This document shows positions 42,535 to 50,814 of a DNA stretch of 64,000 nt, piece by piece (the stretch's first letter is position 1; every line of letters begins with the position of its first letter). The stretch spans positions 496,001-560,000 of the forward strand of contig JABTUU010000002.1 of assembly GCA_015075275.1 (NCBI GenBank), given 5' to 3'. Source of the DNA: Anaerolineales bacterium (GTDB taxonomy: Bacteria > Chloroflexota > Anaerolineae > Anaerolineales > Villigracilaceae). The notes under the pieces are model-generated. The model saw only the letters and a list, made by a program, of their open reading frames with translations, ran no database searches and was not told where the DNA came from. The position numbers and the translations under genes were made by a program.

Positions 42535-43557
42535 CTATCTATGCTCTACCCACACTGGTCTTTGTGCATCGTGGTCACCTGCTTTATACTCAGCTAGCCA
42601 CTTTTTGTAAGCGTCTACTAGCCAGTCAGATTCATCGCTATATTTCTTCTCAATCTTGATGCCATCTCTCACGCAGGTTGTATTAGAGTTATCTGTTGAA
42701 AGACAAAATGTCGAAGTCCTTCCAAGAAACACCGATCCGCTTACCATTGTAGAATTAGCGAGAGTCAAATCATTCGTCAAAGAACTAATCTTATCTCCAT
42801 TAACATCGGAATCCAACCACGGTTCAATTGCATATTCGAGGTCATTTCTGATTATCCACACCATTCCATTTTTATCAACAAAGAATAGTGCTGAATCTTC
42901 AGTAGTCCCCTTTAAAGACAACTCTTTATAAGTATTATCTGAGATAATCCTTGTAAAGCCCGCCACTGAATTGACCTTAGCCTTGAGGTCAAAGAACCCC
43001 GTCTTGGGGTTGTACTGCGGGATCTCAAATCCGCCCCGCCCCGCCTTGAGTAGCTCCACATACTGCTCAAGCGTTATGTCGCGGTCAGCCTCGTTGCCAT
43101 ACTCCCTGTAGTGGATCCACATGTACTTGATGTGCTGCTTGGCATACTCGTCCCACGCCTCCTGCGTCGCTCCGATGCCTTTGATGTGGTACTTGCCGTA
43201 GGCGATGCCCTTTTCTGGGATCACGGTGATGGGTATGTCTATCCCGTAGGCGTTGCCCCAGTTGGTTTTTTGGTATTCTGTCGCCAGGTCGAGCTTGTAC
43301 TCGGGGTTCTTGAGCTCCTCGGGGATGACTATTCCACTAGCTTGGAGTTTCTCTCCCACATTGGGGTCAATCACGCCGTAGGAGGGGAGGGTTGGTTCAG
43401 GCGTGTTCGTCGAAGTTGGAATAGATGCTGGCATGGAGGTTGGAGTCGGAGTCAAGACTTCGGAAGTCTGAGGAATAACCGTCGCTTGTTGCGTCGGCGC
43501 GGCGCAGGACGATAAAAGAATCACGGCAAGGAATATGATCTGTCGTGTACTGGGCAT
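42535..43557 (-). CDS. Uncharacterised lipoprotein
   Basis: The 340-residue protein has a lipoprotein signal (FLAVILLSSC, Cys18) and then a Thr/Pro/Ser-rich linker of about 40 residues, typical of Gram-positive-style surface lipoproteins. The rest is a polar globular domain rich in Tyr, Trp and Asp (YMWIHYREYGNEADRDI; DVNGDKISSLTNDLT, which could bind Ca2+). I recognise no family. GGAGG precedes the ATG. It is lower in GC than its neighbours, which hints at transfer. Confidence 0.8.
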   Translation of the reverse strand: MPSTRQIIFLAVILLSSCAAPTQQATVIPQTSEVLTPTPTSMPASIPTSTNTPEPTLPSYGVIDPNVGEKLQASGIVIPEELKNPEYKLDLATEYQKTNWGNAYGIDIPITVIPEKGIAYGKYHIKGIGATQEAWDEYAKQHIKYMWIHYREYGNEADRDITLEQYVELLKAGRGGFEIPQYNPKTGFFDLKAKVNSVAGFTRIISDNTYKELSLKGTTEDSALFFVDKNGMVWIIRNDLEYAIEPWLDSDVNGDKISSLTNDLTLANSTMVSGSVFLGRTSTFCLSTDNSNTTCVRDGIKIEKKYSDESDWLVDAYKKWLAEYKAGDHDAQRPVWVEHR

Positions 43558-43589
43558 GGTATCCTCCGGGCATGACGATTTTAGCAGGG

Positions 43590-44429
43590 CTACGATTTCT
43601 TTTTCCCGCCAACTTTTTTCTTCGGCATGGCGACTGGCAGGATTCGCGCGCTCAGCGGGATGCTGATCCCTTTTTTGTCAAAGACATTCTTGATCGTCGA
43701 AAGCGCGGAATCTTTTGCCGCAACGGTGTTGGTCATCTGCGCGTCTATCCAGAAATTGGCGGTCAAATCCATTGCCAGGTCGCCAAAGTTGGAGAAGCCA
43801 ACCATCGGCGTAGGCTCTTTCACAAACCCCGGCACGTTTTGAACCGTATCCAAAACCAGCGAGCGGACGAGTTCAATATCCGCGTCGTACGCCACGCCCA
43901 CCGACACATCCACGCGGCGGCGTTCGGCGCGGGTGTAGTTGACGATGGGATTCGATAACACGTCGGCGTTCGGCACAGACACAAGCCGCCCGTCGAGCGC
44001 TTTCAGTTCGGTCGTCCGCAAGTTGATCGCCAGCACGGTCCCATCGAATTCCTTCACGCCGATCACTTCTCCAACGCTGAACGGTTTTTGAATAAGCAGG
44101 ATGACTCCCGCTGTAAAGTTTTTCATCACGTCTTGCAGGGCAAAGCCAATGGTGAAGCCGACAATGCCCAAGCCTGCCAGAAACGCGGTCACATCGAAGA
44201 GGCGTTGCAGAGCGGTGATCATCCCGGCGAGGATGATCGTCCAGCGGACAAATTGCGCGAGCAGGTTAGTCACGCTCAAGGGAGGGTCGCGCCGGCTGAG
44301 CGCGCGGCGCAGCACTCCGCTGACGATGCGGGCGAGAAGCAGACTCGCAGCAAAGATGATCAGCGCGGTTAGAAAATTGGGTAGACCGGCGATTATTCCG
44401 TTCAGCCATTGGTCAAAATAATTTGTCAT
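43590..44429 (-). CDS. Small-conductance mechanosensitive channel (MscS family)
   Basis: The 279-residue protein has three N-terminal membrane helices. The third, pore-lining helix (ITALQRLFDVTAFLAGLGIVGFTIGFALQD reduced here to the Gly/Ala-rich LAGLGIVGFTIGFA) is followed by the MscS beta domain (IQKPFSVGEVIGV, GRLVSVPNADVLSNPIVN). It releases solutes on hypo-osmotic shock. The C-terminus is a Lys-rich tail (KKKVGGKKKS). GAGGAG precedes the ATG. Confidence 0.93.
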   Translation of the reverse strand: MTNYFDQWLNGIIAGLPNFLTALIIFAASLLLARIVSGVLRRALSRRDPPLSVTNLLAQFVRWTIILAGMITALQRLFDVTAFLAGLGIVGFTIGFALQDVMKNFTAGVILLIQKPFSVGEVIGVKEFDGTVLAINLRTTELKALDGRLVSVPNADVLSNPIVNYTRAERRRVDVSVGVAYDADIELVRSLVLDTVQNVPGFVKEPTPMVGFSNFGDLAMDLTANFWIDAQMTNTVAAKDSALSTIKNVFDKKGISIPLSARILPVAMPKKKVGGKKKS

Positions 44430-44469
44430 GATTCCAAACTCCTCAATAGACTCTATCAGAAATAAAGTT

Positions 44470-44536
44470 GGGACGCAGAAAACGCAGATTTTTCTTTTTG
44501 TCAGCGTGAATCAGCGTTCATCTGCGTCCAAAAAGG
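44470..44536. repeat. GACGCAGA-type intergenic repeat
   Basis: GACGCAGAAAACGCAGA, then CAGCGTGAATCAGCGTTCAT and CTGCGTCC are direct and inverted variants of one unit. Similar repeats are common in intergenic DNA of several phyla. No gene is seen between mscS and tsaE. Confidence 0.5.
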
Positions 44537-44653
44537 GTTATGTAAGGTAATCAGTTGGCGGATATAAATTTTTATCATCTTAACCGAAAGCCCGGCGGGA
44601 GTCCAATCGTTTGTTTGTCTTCACGCCTCCTTCCTCACGGTATAATCTTCCCG

Positions 44654-45139
44654 ATGTTTGCAATTGATGCGCACACCATCGAAGTGAAAAGCAACAGCCC
44701 CGAACAGACTCGTCAACTTGGCGAACGTCTCGGCAGGTCGTTGCGCACCGGCGACATGATCTGTTTGCAAGGGGATCTCGGCGCGGGCAAAACGACGTTC
44801 GTGCAGGGCATCGCGCAGGGATGGGGTTCTGCCGATTCCGTTTCCAGCCCGACGTTTATTTTGGTGAACATGTATCGCCGCGCGGATGGTGGTCAATTTT
44901 TTCACATGGACGCATACCGCCTCGACTCGACGGGGGAGGCTGAGGAGCTCGACCTCGACTCGATGCTCGCGGAGGGCGCGTTGATCGTGGAGTGGCCCGA
45001 ACGGATGCAAAGTCTCATTCCGAATGAAAGATTGTGGGTGGAATTCACTCCATCAGGCGAGGAAGAACGCGAACTGAAATTCAACGCGCGCGGCAAGCGA
45101 TACGAAGCCTTGCTCGATCTGATTCGCGGAGGCGCGTGA
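44654..45139 (+). CDS. tsaE: tRNA threonylcarbamoyladenosine biosynthesis ATPase TsaE
   Basis: TsaE drives the TsaB-TsaD complex in t6A37 synthesis. The 161-residue protein has Walker A GDLGAGKTT (40-48), SPTFILVNMY and HMDAYRLDS, and ends with IVEWPER. ATG 44654 is chosen because TATAAT (44641-44646) is only 7 nt upstream, so an earlier in-frame ATG (44555) lies outside the transcript. It heads tsaE-tsaB-rimI with overlapping frames. Confidence 0.93.
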   Translation: MFAIDAHTIEVKSNSPEQTRQLGERLGRSLRTGDMICLQGDLGAGKTTFVQGIAQGWGSADSVSSPTFILVNMYRRADGGQFFHMDAYRLDSTGEAEELDLDSMLAEGALIVEWPERMQSLIPNERLWVEFTPSGEEERELKFNARGKRYEALLDLIRGGA

Positions 45140-45804
45140 TGTTGCTGGCTGTGGATACCTCCAATGAATGGATGGGGCTGGCGATCTACGACGGCGAACG
45201 AGTCGCCGGCGAACGCGCGTGGAAGAGTGGTCAACATCACACGATTGAACTCGCGCCTGCGATTCAGGAGTTATTGGCAAGTTATAACTTAACAATGAAA
45301 GACATCACTGCGCTTGGCGTTGCGATCGGTCCCGGCTCGTTCACGAGTCTGCGCGTGGGGTTGGCGTTGGCGAAGGGAATCGTTTTCGCGCGGAACATTC
45401 CGTTGATCGGGATTCCGACTCTCGATATCCTCGCGCGCGCGCAGTCTGAGTCGAATCTTCCGCTGGCGGTGGCGATCGGAGCTGGGCGCGGGAGGTACGC
45501 GCTGGGTTGGTATAAAAATGTCGAGGGTGTGTGGCAGGCTCAGGGTCCGGCAAGAGTCGTGTCAGCGCAGGCAATCAAAGATAAAGTGGCGAGTCCGTCG
45601 CTGGTGTGCGGAGAGTTCACGGGCGAAGTTCGTCAAAAAATTGAATTGAATCAAAACGCGCAGTTGACTTCGCCCGAAGATTCGCAACGCAAGCCCGCGA
45701 TGTTGGCAAAACTGGCGTGGGCGCGTTTTCAACACGGCGATGTGGACGATGCGGTGTCGCTCGCGCCGATCTATTTGCACACTGCCGCGCCGATTGAATC
45801 ATGA
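45139..45804 (+). CDS. tsaB: tRNA threonylcarbamoyladenosine biosynthesis protein TsaB
   Basis: TsaB is the ASKHA-fold partner that dimerises with TsaD. The 221-residue protein has LLAVDTSNEWMGLAIYD at the start, then VAIGPGSFTSLRVGLALAKGI and IPLIGIPTLDILA. The ATG at 45139 overlaps the tsaE stop (TGATG). The C-terminal half is degenerate, as is usual for TsaB. Confidence 0.92.
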   Translation: MLLAVDTSNEWMGLAIYDGERVAGERAWKSGQHHTIELAPAIQELLASYNLTMKDITALGVAIGPGSFTSLRVGLALAKGIVFARNIPLIGIPTLDILARAQSESNLPLAVAIGAGRGRYALGWYKNVEGVWQAQGPARVVSAQAIKDKVASPSLVCGEFTGEVRQKIELNQNAQLTSPEDSQRKPAMLAKLAWARFQHGDVDDAVSLAPIYLHTAAPIES

Positions 45805-46262
45805 ACATCCGCCGCATGACGCTCGACGATCTCGCGCAGGTGATCGAGATCGATAAAGTATCGTTCAGTTTGCCGTGGCCCGAACGCTCGTTTCGATTCG
45901 AGATCACGGATAACCCCGCCTCGCGCGCGTGGGTCGCTGAATTGAATGGAAAAGTTGTCGGCGCGATCGTCGCGTGGCTGTTGGTGGACGAGGCGCACAT
46001 CGCGACGATTGCCACGCATCCCGATTTTCGTCGGCGGGGAATCGCGAGCAAGTTGTTGAGTCACGCGCTGCGGATGATGATGAACGAGGGCGCGTTGACA
46101 TCCGTGTTGGAAGTGCGCGAGAGCAACTCCGCGGCGCAAGAGATGTATCGCAAGTTCGGTTTTGAAGAATCGGGACGCCGTCCGCGTTATTATCGCGATA
46201 ACAGCGAGGATGCGATTTTGATGTCGTTATACAAGTTGGAAGGTTTGAAGGTTGAAAGTTGA
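45801..46262 (+). CDS. rimI: Ribosomal-protein-alanine N-acetyltransferase RimI
   Basis: RimI acetylates the N-terminal Ala of ribosomal protein S18. The 153-residue GNAT protein has IREMTLDDL-like start (MNIRRMTLDDLAQVIEI), IATIATHPDFRRRGIASKLL for acetyl-CoA binding, and LEVRESNSAAQEMYRKFGFEESGRR near the end. Its ATG overlaps the tsaB stop; the tsaB-rimI pairing is conserved in bacteria. Confidence 0.92.
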   Translation: MNIRRMTLDDLAQVIEIDKVSFSLPWPERSFRFEITDNPASRAWVAELNGKVVGAIVAWLLVDEAHIATIATHPDFRRRGIASKLLSHALRMMMNEGALTSVLEVRESNSAAQEMYRKFGFEESGRRPRYYRDNSEDAILMSLYKLEGLKVES

Positions 46263-46325
46263 AAGTCAAATGTCAAAGGTCGCGCGTTTGCCTTCGACCT
46301 TTGACTTTCGACCTGTGACCTTGAA
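46253..46325. repeat. Degenerate GTTGAAAGTT / GACCTTTGAC tandem repeats
   Basis: GGTTGAAAGTTGAAAGTCAAATGTC is followed by an inverted set, CGACCTTTGACTTTCGACC. The repeats begin within the last codons of rimI and run to the next gene. Confidence 0.55.
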
Positions 46326-46337
46326 CACGGAGAGACT

Positions 46338-46976
46338 ATGACCGCCGAAGAAACCCTTACACAAATTGCCAGCGAAGTGACCGTCTGCACGAACTGCGCG
46401 TTGCATCATTCGCGCAAGAAGTCTGTGCCCGGCGAGGGACCTGCCTCTGCCGAGATCATGTTCATCGGCGAGGGACCGGGCTTTCACGAGAACGAGCAGG
46501 GACGTCCGTTCGTGGGCGCGGCGGGGAAGTTTCTCGATCAACTGCTCGCGCAAGCGGGAGTGACGCGCGCGGATGTATGGATCGGCAACGTGGTAAAATG
46601 CCGCCCGCCCGATAACCGCGATCCGTTGCCTGATGAACTCGCCGCGTGCGACAAATATCTTGAGAGGCAAATTCAAGCCATTGACCCGAGCATCATCGTC
46701 ACGCTCGGTCGCTTTTCGATGAATAAGTTTTTCCCCGGCGCGAAGATCAGCGCGGTGCATGGACAGATGAAAAAAGTCGGCGAGCGCTATGTGATCGCGA
46801 TGTTCCATCCCGCCGCGGCTCTGCATCAAGCCGCGCTCAAGCCCGCGATCCTGGCTGACTTCGCAAAGTTGCCTGAATTGCTCAAAGAAGCGCGCGCGGG
46901 GTTGGGCAAGTCTGCGCCGGTGAAAAAAGTTGAAGAACCGCAAGCGGATGATCCGAAGCAGATGAGTATGTTTTAG
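46338..46976 (+). CDS. Family 4 uracil-DNA glycosylase (Fe-S type)
   Basis: The enzyme removes uracil from DNA. The 212-residue protein has the [4Fe-4S] ligands Cys17, Cys20, Cys88 and Cys104 (CTNC, KCRP, AACDKYL), the active-site motif GEGPGFHENEQGRPFVGAAG around residues 44-63, and the second motif MFHPAAALH. It matches the family 4 enzymes of thermophiles and many bacteria. It is monocistronic. Confidence 0.93.
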   Translation: MTAEETLTQIASEVTVCTNCALHHSRKKSVPGEGPASAEIMFIGEGPGFHENEQGRPFVGAAGKFLDQLLAQAGVTRADVWIGNVVKCRPPDNRDPLPDELAACDKYLERQIQAIDPSIIVTLGRFSMNKFFPGAKISAVHGQMKKVGERYVIAMFHPAAALHQAALKPAILADFAKLPELLKEARAGLGKSAPVKKVEEPQADDPKQMSMF

Positions 46977-47108
46977 GTTTCGCCCTCACCCCCACGCTTC
47001 GTCTCCGCTCTTGCCCTATTTTGATTTCGTCCTGAGCGGAGGGCTGAGCGTAATTTGCGAAGCCCGTAGACGAAGGACGCTCCGCTCAGCGCGAGAAACA
47101 GGAAAAGA
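46977..47108. repeat. Inverted-repeat intergenic region
   Basis: CTGAGCGGAG and CTCCGCTCAG are inverted across about 50 nt, with CGAAGGAC/GTCCT units between them. The motif resembles the common dispersed repeat CTTCGACTACGCTCAGGAC. No gene is seen. Confidence 0.5.
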
Positions 47109-48428
47109 ATGTCGAAAGAAGATTTGATTCAAAAACTAAAAAATAAAAATGCCCGCGTTGCGATCCTTGGACTCGGCTATGTGGGACTCCCGCTCGCGGT
47201 TGTCTTCGCGGAGGCGGGATTCAACGTGACGGGCATCGATCCTGACGCAGGGAAAGTTGATTCGCTCAAGGGCGGCATTTCCTACATCCCCGACGTGAAG
47301 ACCGAGACGGTTGCGGCGTTGGTGAAGTCCGGTCGTCTCAGCGCGACAACGGATTTCTCCGCGTTGAAAGAAATGGACGCGGTCAGCATCTGCGTGCCGA
47401 CTCCGCTGAGGCAGACCGGCGACCCGGACATGTCGTTCATCATCTCCGCGGCGGACGAGTTGTCGAAGTACATGCACAAGGGTATGGTGGTCGTGTTGCA
47501 GTCCACGACCTATCCCGGCACGACGCGCGAATTGTTGCTTCCAAAACTTGGCAGTGAAAACGGACTCGAAGTTGGCGAAGATTTCTTCCTTGCGTTCTCG
47601 CCTGAACGCGTTGACCCCGGGCGAGTAGACTTCACCACAAAGAACACTCCCAAAGTGATGGGCGGAATCACCGAAGCGTGCGGCGAAGTAGCGACGGCTT
47701 GGTATGAAGGCGCGATTGATGTTGTGCATCGCGTCTCGTCCGCCGAGGCGGCGGAGATGGCGAAACTGCTCGAAAACACCTTCCGCATGATCAACATCGG
47801 ACTGGTCAATGAATTGGCGATGATGTGCGAACGTCTCGGCGTGGACGTGTGGGAGGTGATAGACGCGGCGGCGACCAAACCGTTCGGCTTTATGAAGTTC
47901 ACGCCGGGACCGGGCTTGGGCGGTCATTGCATCCCGATTGATCCGTTGTATCTTTCGTGGAAGATGAAGTCGTTCAATTACAACGCGCGCTTCATCGAGT
48001 TGGCGTCCGAGATCAACACCAACATGCCGCGTTACGTTGTCGAACGAATCATGGACGCGCTGAACGACAAAAGCAAAGCGTTGAAGGGATCGAAGATTCT
48101 CATCCTCGGCGTCGCGTACAAACCCGACGTGAGCGACGTCCGCGAATCGCCCGCGCTGGATGTGATCGGCTTGTTGCAAAACAAAGGCGCGAACGTGGAC
48201 TATCACGACCCGTACATTCCTCACATCCACCACGAGACCGAAGGCTGGCACATGGACAGCGTGAAGGATATGATGTCCTCGGTGAAAGATGCGGACGCGG
48301 TGGTCATCATCACGAATCACAAGGCGTATGATTACGAGGCGATCGTCCACGCGGCGAAGTTTGTGTTTGATAGTCGCAACGCGACGAGAAAAATATCAAA
48401 GGGAAGCAACAAGATCGTAAGACTCTAA
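47109..48428 (+). CDS. Nucleotide-sugar dehydrogenase (UDP-N-acetylglucosamine/mannosamine 6-dehydrogenase type)
   Basis: The 439-residue NAD-dependent enzyme oxidises C6 of a UDP-sugar to a uronic acid. It has the Rossmann start ILGLGYVGLPLAVVFAEAGF, the CVPTPL region, the YPGTT motif, FSPERVDPG, and the catalytic Cys in GGHCIPIDPLYL, then ILGVAYKPDVSDVRESP. WecC/WbpA-type enzymes share these features. It is the first of the polysaccharide genes. GGAAAAG precedes the ATG. Confidence 0.92.
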   Translation: MSKEDLIQKLKNKNARVAILGLGYVGLPLAVVFAEAGFNVTGIDPDAGKVDSLKGGISYIPDVKTETVAALVKSGRLSATTDFSALKEMDAVSICVPTPLRQTGDPDMSFIISAADELSKYMHKGMVVVLQSTTYPGTTRELLLPKLGSENGLEVGEDFFLAFSPERVDPGRVDFTTKNTPKVMGGITEACGEVATAWYEGAIDVVHRVSSAEAAEMAKLLENTFRMINIGLVNELAMMCERLGVDVWEVIDAAATKPFGFMKFTPGPGLGGHCIPIDPLYLSWKMKSFNYNARFIELASEINTNMPRYVVERIMDALNDKSKALKGSKILILGVAYKPDVSDVRESPALDVIGLLQNKGANVDYHDPYIPHIHHETEGWHMDSVKDMMSSVKDADAVVIITNHKAYDYEAIVHAAKFVFDSRNATRKISKGSNKIVRL

Positions 48429-48429
48429 T

Positions 48430-48470
48430 ACTCCGTACTTCGTACTGCGTATTGCGTACTTCGTATGGCA
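48430..48470. repeat. Tandem CGTACTTCGTA repeats
   Basis: TACTCCGTACTTCGTACTGCGTATTGCGTACTTCGTA repeats a 9-10 nt unit about four times in the gap before the epimerase gene. Confidence 0.6.
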
Positions 48471-48481
48471 CAAAGGTAAAC

Positions 48482-49453
48482 ATGGCTCAATATTTGATTA
48501 CTGGCATAGCAGGCTTCATCGCCGCGCGGACGGCGGAATTATTGCTTCAAGACGGGCACACCGTCGTGGGCGTGGACAACATGAACGACGCGTACGATCC
48601 GCGCATCAAAGAGTATCGCCTGAAAAAATTGCAGGCGATGAAGGGATTCACCTTCCATAAATTGGATGTGGCGGATAAATCCATCATCGAGAAGTTCAAG
48701 GGCGAAAAATTCGACGCGGTCATCAACCTCGCGGCGCGGGCGGGCGTGCGCTTCAGCGTGGAGAACCCTTGGGTGTTCGTCGAGACGAATATGATCGGCA
48801 CGTTGAACATGCTTGAGTTATGCAAACAGAATGGGATCAAAAAATTCGTCGTCGCGTCCACGTCGAGCATTTATGGCGAAGACCCGATCTACCCCACGCC
48901 CGAATCGGCTGACAGCAGTAAACCGCTCCAACCATACGCGGCAAGCAAAAAGGGAGCGGAGGCGATGTGTCACGCGTACCATCACCTCTACGGGATAGAC
49001 GTCAGCATCCTGCGCTTTTTCACCGTCTACGGTCCCGCAGGCAGACCCGACCTCGCGCACCTGCGCTTCGTCCAATGGATCAGCGAAGGCAAACCTGTGC
49101 GAGTGAACGGAGACGGAAATCAATCGCGCGGCTTCACCTACATTGACGATATCGCGCGCGGCACGATCCTTGCATTGAGACCGCTCGGTTTTGAGATCAT
49201 CAACATCGGCGGGCATGAGGTGGTCACGATCAATGAGTTGATTCAGATCGTCGAAGAGGCGGTCGGCAAAAAGGCGATCGTGCAATATGGTCCGCCGAAC
49301 CTTGCGGATATGTTGACGAATCAAGCCGATGTGACCAAGGCGGGCGAACTGCTCGGCTGGGAAGCGCAATTCGATATGAAAAGAGGGGTCGAGAAATTGG
49401 TGGAGTGGTACAACACCGAGCGCGAATGGGCGAAGGATATTCTCACGCCGTGA
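48482..49453 (+). CDS. NAD-dependent epimerase (UDP-glucuronate 4-epimerase type)
   Basis: The 323-residue short-chain dehydrogenase has an N-terminal TGIAGFIAARTAELL, in which the third Gly of GxxGxxG is Ala, the catalytic YAASKKGAEAM (YxxxK), and FFTVYGPAGRPDLA. It should interconvert a UDP-uronic acid or its amide, feeding the product of the upstream dehydrogenase to surface glycan. ATG 48482 begins the typical N-terminus; an upstream in-frame ATG lies in the repeat. Confidence 0.9.
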   Translation: MAQYLITGIAGFIAARTAELLLQDGHTVVGVDNMNDAYDPRIKEYRLKKLQAMKGFTFHKLDVADKSIIEKFKGEKFDAVINLAARAGVRFSVENPWVFVETNMIGTLNMLELCKQNGIKKFVVASTSSIYGEDPIYPTPESADSSKPLQPYAASKKGAEAMCHAYHHLYGIDVSILRFFTVYGPAGRPDLAHLRFVQWISEGKPVRVNGDGNQSRGFTYIDDIARGTILALRPLGFEIINIGGHEVVTINELIQIVEEAVGKKAIVQYGPPNLADMLTNQADVTKAGELLGWEAQFDMKRGVEKLVEWYNTEREWAKDILTP

Positions 49454-49482
49454 TAAGCGGCGTTGACGCTTAACGACTCCTT

Positions 49483-49488
49483 TATAAT
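49483..49488 (+). promoter_or_regulatory. -10 box of the flippase operon
   Basis: TATAAT ends 6 nt before a GTG start codon, with no ribosome-binding site, suggesting a leaderless start. Confidence 0.55.
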
Positions 49489-49494
49489 CTACCC

Positions 49495-50814
49495 GTGACC
49501 TCGCTTCTTTCTAAACTAAAATTAGATGCCCTCTTCGTCCGCGTCTTGCGCAATAGCGGATACCTTTTTTCGTCCACTTTTGTTTCTGCCGCGTTGGGAT
49601 TCTTACAGGGAATTCTGATCGTGCGCCTACTGGGAATCGAACGCTTCGGCGCGTTGACCGCCATTATGTTGTTCGCTTCGAACGTGAATCGCCTGTTGTC
49701 TTTCCGCATGAGCGAGGTGATGGTGAAATATCTCGGCGAGGCGTTGACGAAAGACGATAAACTCCGCGCCGCCGCGCTCGCCAAATGGATCGGCGCCGGA
49801 GAGATCGTCACTTCTGTTTTGGCGTATCTCGTTCTTTTTTTCCTTTCGACATGGTATTCGCACGATGCGGCGCTGGTTGGCTATTACCGTTTCTACGGGC
49901 TCTTCCTGCTTGTCAATCTCGTCTATGAAACCTCCACTGGAGTTTTACAATCTACCGATAAATTTAAACGCGTAGCGTTCGCCACTTTACTGCAAAGCGT
50001 CGCTACGATTTCAATCGTCGGTCTGGCGTTCTGGATGAAGCGGGGTTTGTTCGAGGTGTTAGTCGCCTACCTTATAGGCAAGACGTTAGCGGCGTTGGTT
50101 GTGACCTTCTCCGCGATAGAGGCGTTAAATCGCAAACTAGGGCGCGATTGGATGCGCGCTCCGTTCAGTCTGCTCTCCGATTGGAAATCCATCGCGCATT
50201 TTGCCGTTACTACAAACATCAACGGCACGGTAAATTTGTTCACGCGCGATAATATTCCTCTTTACATTAACTACTTCGTCTCCGATACCGCGCTGGGATA
50301 TTTTCGCTTAGCGACAAGCCTTATCAATCTGGTCATGTTGCCCATCGAGCCGTTTATCTGGCCCACTTATGCGGAGATCACGAAAACCATCGCGCAAAAG
50401 CAGTGGGACGCTACACGCCGCCTGTTGAAGCAAGTCAGCTTGATCGGCGGCGGCTGGACCTTGCTGGCGGGCGCGGGGCTGGCGACGCTCGGCTGGTTTT
50501 TCATCCCATTCGCCTACAAAGTGGAAGCGGCGCCCGTTATCGTATGCGCGCTGATCCTGCTTATCGGTTATGGAATTGCCAATGCCGCTAACTGGAATCG
50601 CCCTCTGTTGCTGGCGCTAGGACATCCCAATATTCCGCTCGTCGTCGCGGCGACAACGGGCGCGATCGAACTCCTGCTCATCGTTCTCCTCGTCCCTTCA
50701 GGCGGGCATCTCGTCGCAGCAGGAATCTTTTCCGCTTACCTCGCCGTTTCCATCCTGATCAATATCGTTTTTGGACTTTCCGATATCAATCAACGTCAAG
50801 CGTCAATGCCATGA
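49495..50814 (+). CDS. Polysaccharide flippase (MOP superfamily, Wzx-like)
   Basis: The 439-residue protein has about 12-14 hydrophobic helices and lacks a signal peptide. The N-terminal helices (LFSSTFVSAALGFLQGILIV) and central SLINLVMLPIEPFIWPTYAEI match the MATE/Wzx family that moves lipid-linked glycans across the membrane. The GTG start is leaderless-like. It is followed by a coupled glycosyltransferase. Confidence 0.88.
   Translation: MTSLLSKLKLDALFVRVLRNSGYLFSSTFVSAALGFLQGILIVRLLGIERFGALTAIMLFASNVNRLLSFRMSEVMVKYLGEALTKDDKLRAAALAKWIGAGEIVTSVLAYLVLFFLSTWYSHDAALVGYYRFYGLFLLVNLVYETSTGVLQSTDKFKRVAFATLLQSVATISIVGLAFWMKRGLFEVLVAYLIGKTLAALVVTFSAIEALNRKLGRDWMRAPFSLLSDWKSIAHFAVTTNINGTVNLFTRDNIPLYINYFVSDTALGYFRLATSLINLVMLPIEPFIWPTYAEITKTIAQKQWDATRRLLKQVSLIGGGWTLLAGAGLATLGWFFIPFAYKVEAAPVIVCALILLIGYGIANAANWNRPLLLALGHPNIPLVVAATTGAIELLLIVLLVPSGGHLVAAGIFSAYLAVSILINIVFGLSDINQRQASMP

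Noticed and set aside
47136-48350. 404-codon frame on the minus strand opposite the nucleotide-sugar dehydrogenase
   Set aside because: It is His/Arg/Val-rich antisense sequence of a gene with clear NAD-binding and catalytic motifs.
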